Shown here: positions 39,264-49,448 of the stretch, piece by piece | Numbering within the stretch: the first letter of the stretch is position 1 | Layout: every line of letters begins with the position of its first letter | Assembly (NCBI GenBank): GCA_964304625.1 | Contig: OZ199838.1 | Span: 16,616,001-16,680,000, forward strand | Direction: 5' to 3' | DNA: 64,000 bases | Source: Kudoa neothunni | Taxonomy: Eukaryota > Cnidaria | The notes under the pieces: generated by a model | What the model saw: the letters and a program-made list of their open reading frames with translations, nothing else | Told to the model about the DNA's origin: nothing | Databases searched by the model: none | Made by a program: the position numbers and the translations under genes

Positions 39264-41141
39264 ATGCCAAAATCTAATCCTTCAAGTGAAAAAAGTGATC
39301 CGAGAATGGTCTCAGAAGAAAACAGCTCCTCATATAATAATGTAAAAGAACACGACCACTGTGGTAGTGGGAATTACGGCATTTACTATGTAGCGGGAAA
39401 TTCAAATAATGACTCCCACTCGGCCACCAACCAACAAGAGTTTGAAGTGGTGGAATCTGGGACTCCTGATTCTGGCCTCGCTCAGAAACTCTCTAAACAA
39501 ACATCGGTTATGGAAGGAAGAGTAACAACAAAAACTCTTGGACCAGTTGGAGGTTTCAGTCTTATAACAGGAGTGATCATTGGATCCGGTATATTCATAT
39601 CGGTAAAAGGATCGTTGCAAGTGTTCGCTCCTAGTATTGGAGCACTTCTCTTATTGTGGCTATTTGGTGGATTGATTTCATTGATTGGTGGTTTGTGTTA
39701 CGTTCAACTTGGTATAATGGTGCCCAAGTCAGGTGGAGAAAGAACTTATTTGTGTGAAGCTTTTGGAACACAATTTGCAATTGTTTTCACCTATGGTTAT
39801 TGTTTTCTCGTGAAAACGTTAGCACTTGCTGGTATCGCTCAAACATTTGGAAAGTATTTCTATGAGATGGTGTTTGGCAACTACAGAGATCCAAATATGA
39901 TATCGAATATCATTGCTGCTATAGCCATCCGTATGTTTAGATTTTGTCATTCTCTTTTTTTACAGGATATTTACATATCAAAAAATTACAACTATAATTA
40001 ACGTTAAAAAATTTTCAAACCGCCTAATGAAGAATTGTTTAGTCATCTTGTGTTTGATTAATTCGTTCAGTAAAAATCTCGCGAATAGAACTCAAATCTT
40101 TTTCACAGTTCTGAAGCTGTTGGCTATTGGCGGGATCATAATTATTGGTGTGGTGTTTATGGCGACAGGACGAGGTCACAATAATCCGAATCCTTTCCAA
40201 AATCCATTTACAGTTGACCACATGCAACTCATGCTACTTGCCAACTGTCTAATAAACATATTCTGGGCTTATGAAGGATGGTATGTTTGTATTTGATGAT
40301 GGAGTTTCAATGTGAGTGTTGATTTTTGGTAGGAATTCACTTGGCGCTGTGGTAGGAGATATGAAAAATCCTAAGAGGTAACACAACACAGTCGTTGGTC
40401 AAATCAAATTATAATTTCGATTAAGAGATCTACCAATTTCAATGGTACTTGGCACAGTTGTTGTAGTTGTTGTGTACGGGCTGACAATTGTGGCATACGT
40501 TGGAGTACTGGGCTATGATTCGGTGATGAACACTGAAAACTGTGGCCGCTTTATTCGCCCAAAAAACCATTCCCAAAGCCAGTTGGATTATACCACTGTT
40601 TATATGTGTTTCTACGTTTGGAGCGTGTAACGGAACAATTGTATTCATCTCTCGAATAGTAATGACTGCCGCGATCAACAAAGAAATACCTGGTTTCTTT
40701 GGGTTGGTATACGCCAAACAACGCACTCCTGTAATTGCAATTTTCTTCCCCGCACTCATAAGTATGATCTTTCTGCTGTTGCCATTCCAAAAACTCATCA
40801 CATATTGTGCTCTTATTTCGTGGACTTTTTACGGTCTCACCATGGCCGCATGTATAAAACTCTACTGGTTACATTCGGACTTGGATCGATCATTCAAGCT
40901 GCCAACTATTTGTCCTGTTATTGTTCTACTGTTATCAATGTACATTGTGATTATGTGCTTTGTTAACAATGCCATGGAGAGTTGTATTATTACCTCAGTA
41001 TTATTGATTATTTTTGGGGTCCATTTTCTACCCGAGAGAATATTGAGACCATTCGCAATGAAGAGAGCGCACTCAAGATTGAAGAGGTTGTTGACACGAC
41101 ATGCAGGACTTGTGATGGCTGATGAACATGATATTTCGTGA
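39264..41141 (+). CDS. SLC7-family (LAT-like) amino acid transporter
   Basis: APC-superfamily exchanger of the SLC7 light-chain branch. Exons 39264-39930, 40043-40280, 40333-40377 and 40426-41141; introns 112, 52 and 48 bp. About 554 residues with 12 expected membrane segments after a long hydrophilic N-tail of roughly 90 residues. Landmarks: TM1 substrate loop GVIIGSGIF, TM3-like PKSGGERTYL, TM6 NIFWAYEGWN, NPKRDLPISM, PKASWIIPLFICVSTFGACNGT and the SRIV...REGH-like segment SRIVMTAAINKEIPG. Total length is 1666 nt, one over a multiple of three. The frame changes at the AAAA run 40536-40539, between MNTE and TVAALFA. The extracellular cysteine that links light chains to SLC3 heavy chains is absent in the loop after QTFGKYFYEM. 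Substrate cannot be predicted. Confidence 0.88.
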
Positions 41142-41512
41142 GTTGCTCAACGTCGTCTGGTCATATACTCTTACAATTTTCTGTATCTATACCGAATAGT
41201 AAACATTAAACTGAATAATAGTTTAAGGCTTGTTTTCGCTTACGATTTCTTAGTATTTCCGTTCATTTTTGGCAATAATATTATTTTTTTCTTTGATTTC
41301 TAAGTCTTGAGTGCATATTTTCAGTTTTATCGTGACGTTTGCTCTATTTTGAAATTAGATTAGTTGGAATAATCGTGTGGCGGCTAATGGGTTTTGAATA
41401 GTTGCAGTCTGCATGTGTTCAATTTATTTTTATTGACTCAGTTTGTTTGCATGTATATGATGTGCTCTGTTTCCGTAGTTATATGAGATTGATCGATTAA
41501 ACATCTATTTAA
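41142..41512. other. spacer between SLC7 gene and piggyBac element
   Basis: Presumed 3' untranslated region and flank. It ends at the TTAA target site 41509-41512. Confidence 0.4.
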
Positions 41513-43712
41513 CCTTCTAATAGCTTGAAAAGTTACACCATCCAAATACAACTATAAAACTGGGGTGTATTTCGACCCTACGTGTTTTTTAACTTATGCA
41601 TAGAAAATATAAATTAAACTGTTTAAACGAATTTTAAGCAATATCCATCCACAAAGTATCGTGAAAAAAGCGAAATAAAATAACTAACATCGTCTTGCGC
41701 TTACGCGATTAATTTAAGAATTTAACTTTTTGGCGATTTAATTATACCTAGAATAAGGAAAACCGATATATGCGCTTAATATTTTATTTATTCCTTATAT
41801 TATATATTTTAAATGGTTTTAATCATTAATTATTAAACAAATTTTATCTCGATTTAAATGAGACAAGGTGTTAAATAACAGAAATAGTATAAATAATCCG
41901 AGCAAACAGTTTTAGAATGTTTTATACAACATGACGCGTTGCCATTAAGACATTTTGCTGAGGTTTTGTGATCTTTTTTCTTTCACACTATTGACACCTT
42001 TGAATCGAATTTTTTGGAGCGTTACGCACAAGTATGCTGGCTGAATTATCTTTTTTTCTTCGCGTTTTTAAAGCGCTTGGCAACTCTTAAGCCATTCTTT
42101 TTAAATAATTTCTCCTGCTTATGTTGACTTGATGAAATAATTCTTTATAAACTGAACACCCATTTATCAATGGAATATCAACCATGTTGAAGAATTCAAT
42201 CATGAGCCAGTGTATAGTGAATCTTCTTACACTTAATGATTCAAATAATCAAGAAATAGTATCAATTCCCCCTTTTCAGAGTTTAATGAACTATTACATC
42301 AGTTTTGTTTCTCTTGGACAAGTACCTTTAAATCAACCTTTTACCTTCAAACACAAAAAGAGAAGAATTGACAGGAGTATTTTTCAATTGTCCTAAATAT
42401 GGCGGAGTTTTTCTTTTATTAGATCTCAATGTCCCAAGTGAGGTTAGTTTTTTCTTAGCAGTGCGTCGGCCAGTTCCATAGACGTGAAAAAGTTATCACA
42501 AACCAAATTTCGACCAGAATCATGCAACCATGCAATGGGCTAGATAATTTCAATATTATGTTCTTCCGACGTTTGTTGCCTTTTTATCTAATTGTTTCTG
42601 CTTTCCCAAATACACGTCGATATTATATACATAGGTTTATCTAGGATCAACTGCGAGAAAAAACATAATTCTATATTTGGTTGGTTTGCTAAGCATGTAT
42701 TGCTTAAATGGACAACGGCCTCTGAAAGAAACTAGCTGCTCATCAATGCATACATCCTCAAATGGGCGGAAACTAAGTGTGAGCAAATCATTCTAAATAG
42801 TCCAGACCCGGACGCCACGAATATGACAAAATTTATCAAACTCTTTTCTCAGCTTTCGAATTGGGGGATCATCAAAGTGGAGAGCCTCAGTAATTTGCCT
42901 GAATCTATTAAGATAAAAAGTTCTCTATAAATATGTCGGACTTCGTCAACTCCAAATAACTCAGAAATGGGTTCCTGTCGGTCTTTATGGATAGCCATTA
43001 ACAACAGGCATCCTACATAACCCTCAAATTCGGTTTCATCTAAATTATTCCAACCATTTCCAAAGTGATTAGCACCAAATAGATTTGTTAATTTATTTGT
43101 CAGATCGTAAATTTCTTGATTCAAAAATTGTCGGAAAGTATCACCTAAATTAGTCACTCTCAATAAAGCGAAAGGTGACATAGCAGGACTATAATTCAAA
43201 ATATTATCGAGTCCCGTTCTTGAAATTAATAGGTTTATTAACTGACCACAAAGTTCCTTTTTGCTAAGTAAAGAATCGGCGACCAATTCAACGTCATCAT
43301 CAGATGTATCAGATGAGATTTCATGAAGAGATGAATTTTTAGTATAAAAATCAACAAAATCGAAACAATTATCGTAGTAATCAGAAGAACTAATAGTTTT
43401 AAAGATGGAACATGAACAAATATATGTGTCACCAATATATTGTTATTTATTCAATATTTTATCGATTAAATTTCCTTAGACTTCAAGTACAAATATTATT
43501 TTTTATTTCTTACAATGTTACCAAAAAAAACTTGGGGTTGACTTATACCCCATTTTTATTTAGGTGGTTTTTATTACATTTTCTTAAAGATCTCAATAAT
43601 TCAGAAGAAAAGATTACATCAAGTCAAAATCAAATTAACCTAACCATTTATGTTTGAAAAATGACCTTATAACATGCGTGGGATCGAAATACACCCCATT
43701 TTATTTAGAAGG
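41513..43712 (-). mobile_element. piggyBac DNA transposon, 2.2 kb, degraded
   Basis: Both ends carry CCTTCTAA next to TTAA (41509-41512 and 43713-43716), the exact piggyBac target duplication. Just inside each end is a copy of TGGGGTGTATTTCGA followed by CCCTACG or CCCACG, in inverted orientation. The left end has about 45 extra bp between the tip and this block. The interior encodes a piggyBac transposase on the minus strand (separate entry). Several stops in the C-terminal half make it non-autonomous, but the intact ends could still be mobilised by a relative. Confidence 0.88.
42180..43420 (-). pseudogene. piggyBac transposase, N-terminal half open, C-terminal half broken
   Basis: From about 43420 the frame is open for some 195 codons: an acidic N-terminus (SSDTSDDDVELV), then FEGYVGCLLLMAIHKDRQEPISELF, the conserved start of the DDE_Tnp_1_7 domain. 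Further downstream several frames carry more of the family: CIDEQLVSFRGRCPFKQYM (with an expected catalytic Asp), YNIDVYLGK, VCDNFFTSMELADALLRKN (a second catalytic Asp) and NSSLFVFEGK. These pieces are interrupted by stops and at least two frame changes. The C-terminal Cys-rich finger is not recognisable. Confidence 0.8.
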
Positions 43713-43716
43713 TTAA

Positions 43717-44303
43717 AATCGGCTAAAGTGCGACTTTAATTATGAAAATAATTTTTCATGTTGTGTGCACCAATTAGACTAATCTCATTACATCAAAATA
43801 AATTCTCATTGAGCAGTGGTGCATGAAAATATGAAATGACTTAACTTTCCACCTTATGGAGGTCAATTATGTAATTTCAACATTTTCAATGTTATTGTAT
43901 TTGAGGTACAATATTATTGTAGGCACATGTTTATTTGCCGCTTCAATTTCTAATTGAATAATAATATTATTGAATAATATTATTGAATGAAGTATTGTAG
44001 TTTATTCGTGCATGTAATTAAACAATTATTATAGCATTAAAAATTGTTAGGTATAATTATTTCCGAGCATAAGTTTATAAGTGAGACTGACAATAAACAA
44101 TACATGGAATATTTCTACATATGACGCCAAATTATTTATTTCGGTGACAATACATAAAAACAGTAGAAATGAGACAAAATAAACGTAAAATTCCTATACA
44201 ATTAAAAATACGGCCACGTTTTACGGTGTAATCAACAAACATTTACAAGTTATCCATCTTTTTTAACTTTTCATTTGTTATCATTACATTGAGCTAATTA
44301 TAA
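43717..44303. other. intergenic between piggyBac and GRASP
   Basis: AT-rich, no exon seen. A local inverted repeat of AATAATATTATT units lies at about 43958-43988. Confidence 0.4.
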
Positions 44304-45367
44304 TCAATAGAAAGAAATCATGCTCAAAAAATTCATTACATCTTTTTCTGATATGGCTTTCTTAATCAATCCTCCATATTGAACGGGTCTTCCTGCAACA
44401 TTGGCGGTTGGAAGTGATGAGTTTGGCGATTCAGGTATTTGATGTAGAATACCGTGACCAAGGTTTAAACCAACTAACGACGTAGGTGACCAATCCTTCG
44501 AAGGAGTTATTTCACATATTCTTGCCGAACGGGTATACACATTGTAAACAATCAGTTTTAGAGGCTCGCCGATACTTTTTTCAAATAGCACAAATATTTC
44601 CCTCTAATCAAAAGTTTATTAACAACCGTAGTTTTCCATAAAATCTGAGTAGTAGGATCAAATGTAAAGGTTACAGTATCAGCGAAACGGTTATCTTTGA
44701 AAGCTCCTAGGATGTATTCACTTTCAGCTTGAATACCTGCCTTTGAAGCAGGTGAATTTAGTGCTACATCCTAATTTACTTCATAGAAACACAACACTAA
44801 TAAATTAGGAGAGATACAATCACATGCCACACATGACTAGAAGCTTCTTCAAACTTGCGTCGAACCACCATTACTCCAAGAAATACATTTCCATCTTTTT
44901 TGATCAATGGAATTTCGATCTCTAAATTTAATCATTTGTATTTAGTCAACATATCATTTCATGTATTCAAAGAAAAATAATAAATTAAGTCGTAAGTGTA
45001 GAGTAACATACCACGCCATTGATACTTGGCATGGTTATAAATTGTCAAATTGGCCTTATCCTTTGTGCTGTGATTTATATAATTTGAAATTTCATTGTTG
45101 GTCAACTAAAGCAAAACACACACAATACAAAACAATCCAATTCCAATAGATTTGTAAATACACATATTTGTCCATCAATCATCACAAGAAAATCATAATA
45201 CACTTCAACTCCAGCTCCCACACATGGAGATTCGGGGTCTACCTACATTTACACATCAAACTTCTTACTTTTCCACAACGATAATGACAAAAATTTATTA
45301 CAGCTAGCACGTGAAAACCTTCTTTTATTTTGTTGTAATCATTTATTGTAGATTGCTCTCCACCCAT
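44304..45367 (-). CDS. GORASP2: Golgi reassembly-stacking protein (GRASP55/65), core only
   Basis: GRASP proteins tether Golgi cisternae and support unconventional secretion. Six exons: 45302-45367, 45162-45242, 45012-45105, 44824-44921, 44675-44770, 44304-44603; introns 53-90 bp. The sum is 735 nt, 244 residues, no frame break. The N-terminus MGGEQS fits the family's N-myristoylation signal (Gly2, Ser6). Two PDZ-like GRASP domains follow: VDPESPCVGAGVEVYYDFLV (first) and HVWHDVALNSPASKAGIQ...YILGAF...GEPLKLIVYN (second), then GLNLGHGILHQIP, the hallmark near the end of the second domain. Only about 45 residues follow, so the long Ser/Pro-rich regulatory tail of vertebrate GRASPs is absent. 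Orthology to GRASP55 or 65 cannot be decided. Confidence 0.93.
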
Positions 45368-46354
45368 CGTAACAGAAAAGGTTCCCTAAAGTTGGAGGAC
45401 ACCAAAATCTTGAGAAAGACTGCGTGCTTTAGTGTAGAACAAAATTAGTGGGCGTGAATGCGCGTGCGTGCGTGATTTATTTTTGCACTTGCTTGCTTAT
45501 TCGACAAAATGATGAATTAAACTTTATTACTTTATGAATAAATACGAATTATCAGGGGGATATTTTGATAAGGATTTAAAATAGTAAAATTTACAAACAT
45601 AAGTAGTTTTTGAGGAAATTTAATGTTAGTTTTTTAATGTTTTCTAGTTGATCTCTGATATAAATGTCCTTGTTTAATAAAAGAATAGATAAAATCTTCA
45701 CGTGATGACATAAAAACTATTTTAATTGGTTTTTTCATTAAATAAAAAATCTGAAGGAATAAAATATATTTTTCGTTTAATCGGCGATGTTATTTTTATA
45801 ATTAATTAAATTAAGACAAATTTATAATTTAATTTAGTTTATTATAATTACTCTCAGTTGCGAACCTTATTGATTTGATAGGGTGAGGTTAAGCATTCGG
45901 TAATCTAATCTTAATTCAAACAACTTTTGTAATATCAGGTTTGTTAATCCAGGAAATATGTTATTAACTTAGTTTAAAAATGGTTATTGAAATTTTCTTG
46001 AAATTCTCTATATTTAAATTGAGATCAATTTTAATTTGTTACAATGAAAAAATAGCTAAGTACAATTTGAATATTGAAGGATTATCAATGGTAACATAAT
46101 TAATTGAACTCAGTTTTTTTAATTTAAATAAACGAATTTTTTAAATGTTTTATGGGTAACTTAACAGAATAAATTTTAATAATACATATGTATGTCTGTA
46201 ATCCCATCAAAATTCAGGACTAAATAAGTTTCAAGCTCGTTTTTATCTAAAAACAAACAAATTAATAATCTAATGCTTTAATATATTCGATCTATTTGTA
46301 ACTTTAAATGCTAATATTTCATTGTTATTAATTTGATTTATTCTGGCGGTTTAA
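45368..46354. other. intergenic upstream of GRASP
   Basis: Contains a GC-rich motif island close to the GRASP start (GAATGCGCGTGCGTGCG, about 45456-45472), a plausible promoter element. The rest is AT-rich without recognised content. Confidence 0.4.
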
Positions 46355-46605
46355 CCTTTTGAGGACTACTTTGGGTTCCACTAGCTCACCTTTCTGATTT
46401 TCCTTATAAATTTAGTTAACATGTTATATTTGGTATATTTCCACCAAAATTCTGCTTACTTTTCAGAAAAATATTATCTATCGATCAGTGCAATAAAATG
46501 AGTTAAAATTTCAGAAAAAATGTAAAAATAAAAATATAACAAGTTGAGCAACAGAATAATAGAAAGATACACAAGCATGTGGAACCCAAGGTTGCCCTTA
46601 AAGGG
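46355..46605. mobile_element. TTAA-flanked MITE (piggyBac-like), 251 bp
   Basis: Left end CCTTTTGAGGACTACTTTGG then GTTCCACTAG; the right end is its imperfect inverted copy (CATGTGGAACCCAAGGTTGC then CCTTAAAGGG). TTAA flanks both sides (46351-46354, 46606-46609). No coding capacity. The termini differ from those of the 2.2-kb piggyBac copy, so it belongs to a different family. A lone similar end lies at 37246. Confidence 0.75.
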
Positions 46606-46863
46606 TTAAATTATACTCAAGCTATGCAACATAATTAACATATTAAATATATCTAGGAATAGAGACAAAAATAACGATGATAAATACTTTTAAGATTTTT
46701 TTCAGACAGAATTAAATGTTAAAAGAAAGATAAAAATTTGAGGAGCTAAAGGATTAGCTACTTGTGGAAATTTGTTTAAAACAAAGAAAAACATTGAGAA
46801 TAACACCGAACAATATTTTTACAATCACAAATTATTCATATATAACGTATTAGTCTAATAAAA

Positions 46864-48460
46864 TCATTTCTGGAGTTCTCCTAAGTAAATTTGGGTGTCA
46901 CTTCCAGCAGAAAGTACTAAACCGAAAAATCACACGGTAGGCGGTAGACACACAAAGCTTAACATACTTATTGGTTCGTGGGGATGAAAATCAACATCAT
47001 TCACAGATCCATGATGTCCAGGAAGTTTATATACAAGTTGGCCGGTAACACAATCCCAAATGTTAACAAAGCTAAATTTGTTGATATAACAACTCACTCT
47101 GACTTGAGGTAAAATTACGTGTCGGCAGATCCACAGGAAAGATATTTGCCATCAGGAGAGAATGAACATCTTAGAAGGTTCTTTAAAAAGATAAATATTA
47201 CACAGAGAATCGAAATCCAACAGAATACTTGTTCAAAGTTATGCGAGTGGCCTGCGAAAACTTTAAGACAACGTTCAGCGTTGTTAGTGTATGGATAGAT
47301 ATCCCACATTCTCACTAGAAACAAAAATAAAAATTTCAAATGATGAACAAGTAAATACAAGTGTTATCCATGCTGTTCGAAAGGAGATATGCACCATCTG
47401 GGCTTAACTTGACTCCAGTTATTGTATCACAATGTCCTCTAAGTCGAAGACTCAATTGTTCTGAACGTATATCCCAAATCTACAAAAACACATAATCCAA
47501 CTTGAATGATGTAAAAATTTATTTTTAATACTTTTATATCATTATCAATGCCGCCAGAAACAACTTGATTTCCGAAAGAATCAAAACAGCAACTAAGCAC
47601 CTATGAAAAACAACGAAATCAAGATTTTTAATTAAAAGAAATTTTCTATTACTGGAAAATTGTTAGGGAGAACTTTGACCGCATTTTTCTCTCTATAATC
47701 CCATATCTTTTGGTAAAGTTGAATGTTTACTGCAACTATCGACAAAAGAAACATACTCTCAAAGTATTATCATCAGATCCAGACACAACCAGATCATAAC
47801 CACGGGAATAATAAGAACAACCCATTGACATAGGAATGATGACCTTTGAACGATCTCAACTTGGCGCCAGTTTCATAGTCCCAGATGGCAACGGTTTTAT
47901 CGGTAGAACATGAAGCCATTCGTCTAATAAATGTGAAATAATTAAAATAGTATATAATAAGATTTACTCGCCATTCGCTGCGAAAGCCACCTCGGTGACT
48001 GCTCCTCTGTGCCCATGATAGATCGCATAATTTTCACATTCATCGTACACATTCCAAAGTACTTGAAAATTTTAAATAATTGACAAATATCAATATCACA
48101 AATATTACACAATAAACGTTCCGAACCAGCTGAAACCAACGTTTTACCCTGCGGATGAAAACGGGCAGTAAAAATTTCTCCCTTTTTTATACATTCCCAT
48201 TTTTATTCGGTTAAATTGTTTAAATAAAATTACATGATGAGCAGAGAGCAACATTATAGGTGCTAATAGATTTGAGGTTCTTTGTATGCTCTAAAAGGGA
48301 AAAATTACAATCAACGACACAAACAAAACATCAGAAATTGGAGATCTACATTGGAAAGTGTCCGAACTGTTCCTTCCGACGTGAGTGCTATTTCATTAAA
48401 GAATTTAGGAGTTTCATCTGGTTGGTTGGTGACGGGAATAAGCGAATTATCTGGACCCAT
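46864..48460 (-). CDS. SNRNP40: U5 snRNP 40 kDa WD40 protein
   Basis: SNRNP40 is a WD40 propeller of the U5 snRNP and the spliceosome. About 11 exons, starting 48350-48460, 48234-48290, 48109-48181, 47968-48061, then an exon from 47923 downward, ending with stop 46864-46866. Introns are about 40-60 bp. Landmarks in order: APIMLLSAHHGEIFTARFHP, TLVSAGSERLLLWNVYDE, GHRGAVTEVAFAANGERMAS, STDKTVAIWDYETGAKLRSF, SGSDDNTLR, VVSGGIDNDIKIWDIRSEQL, LLSNSMDNTLRMWDIYPY, HNFEQNLLRCSFSPDGKYLS, LPGHHGSVNDVDFHPHEPI and a C-terminus GSDTQIYLGELQK, each aligned to the human protein. One frame change is needed at GGG (47821-47823) between SYVNG and CSYYSRG. Head-to-head with SLC25A51. Confidence 0.93.
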
Positions 48461-48518
48461 GTTAGATAGAACCTGAATTTATCTATACTCGCGCATGCGA
48501 GTTTTACGTTAATTTCTG
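48461..48518. promoter_or_regulatory. very short divergent promoter with NRF1-like site
   Basis: Only 58 bp lie between the SNRNP40 start codon and the first possible SLC25A51 start (133 bp to the second, at 48594). In it sits ACTCGCGCATGCGAGT (48487-48502), two 6-bp inverted arms around GCAT, close to the animal NRF1 consensus YGCGCAYGCGCR. NRF1 often drives TATA-less divergent promoters in animals. Binding is inferred, the motif is seen. Confidence 0.6.
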
Positions 48519-49448
48519 ATGCCCCTTGGCGAAACGCAATGCCTCCGAGGAGTTGCTGACGATCCTCCGCGTCGAAATGCAACCGGTGGTAATATGGGGT
48601 GCCAAGAAACAACCAATCCAGTCACTCATTATATTAGAGGTGGTATATCATCTATGATAGCTATAACTGTCACCTACCCGTTGAACAAGCTGAGTATGAG
48701 ACAAGCAATGGATGGCTTTAGTGTGAGGAAAGCGTTTCGCACAATAAAAAAAGAAGGTTTGAGAAATTTGTATCGAGGACTGTGTCCTCCATTGCTGCAA
48801 AAGTCGATGAATTGTGCTCTTATGTTTGGCACGTATTTTACCACCAAACATTATCTCCGTACCACAACCAGGTTTGGAGATTTGAGCGAGAGAAAAATAA
48901 TTCTGTTTTCTGGAATCACGTCAGCATGTTTGGAATCATTTCTTACTCCTTTCGAACGCGTCCAAACTCTACTCACTTGTCGAACCCATTCGAAATATCT
49001 GACTAACACGCGTAAGGTTACAGCCCATATATTTCGATCCAGCCACCCTTTGAAAGAATTTTATCGTGGCTATTCAGCGGTTGTTCTTCGAAATCTATTC
49101 AGTACCACATTGTTTTTTTCGGCCAAGGAATGTTTCGTGAACAAAGATTGCCAATATAATCTAGAGAAACGAATTAGCAACAAATTCTTTAAGGATTTTA
49201 TTCAGGGCGCAATTCTGGGGGCTATATGTAGTACGATGAGCTATCCAATCAATGTTACCAGATTCAATATGCAACGCAGATTCGGTAATGAATATATTTC
49301 GTTCGCAGCATCGTTACGCGAGGTTTTGGAAGCAAGAAATTATAATTTGAAAAAATTCTATTCTGGAGCTGGTGTGAATATTGTTAGATCGCTCATTTCG
49401 TGGGGAATTGTTAATTCTGTCTACGAGTTTCTTAGAAATTATAGTTGA
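48519..49448 (+). CDS. SLC25A51: mitochondrial NAD+ carrier, SLC25A51/52 family
   Basis: SLC25A51 imports NAD+ across the inner mitochondrial membrane. The gene is intronless here: one 309-codon frame, or 284 residues from the second ATG at 48594, close to the human length of 297. Three carrier repeats: ITVTYPLNKLSMRQ, LTPFERVQTLL and MSYPINVTRFNMQ hold the degenerate PX[DE]XX[KR] motifs typical of this branch. Branch-specific phrases: LRNLYRGLCPPLLQKSMNCALMFG, ESFLTPFERVQTLL, FYRGYSAVVLRNLFSTTLFF and the C-terminal RSLISWGIVNSVYEFL, matching human RSLISWGIINATYEFL. The lack of introns in a genome where almost all genes have many suggests either ancestral loss or a retrocopy that replaced the original. 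Confidence 0.94.
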   Translation: MPLGETQCLRGVADDPPRRNATGGNMGCQETTNPVTHYIRGGISSMIAITVTYPLNKLSMRQAMDGFSVRKAFRTIKKEGLRNLYRGLCPPLLQKSMNCALMFGTYFTTKHYLRTTTRFGDLSERKIILFSGITSACLESFLTPFERVQTLLTCRTHSKYLTNTRKVTAHIFRSSHPLKEFYRGYSAVVLRNLFSTTLFFSAKECFVNKDCQYNLEKRISNKFFKDFIQGAILGAICSTMSYPINVTRFNMQRRFGNEYISFAASLREVLEARNYNLKKFYSGAGVNIVRSLISWGIVNSVYEFLRNYS

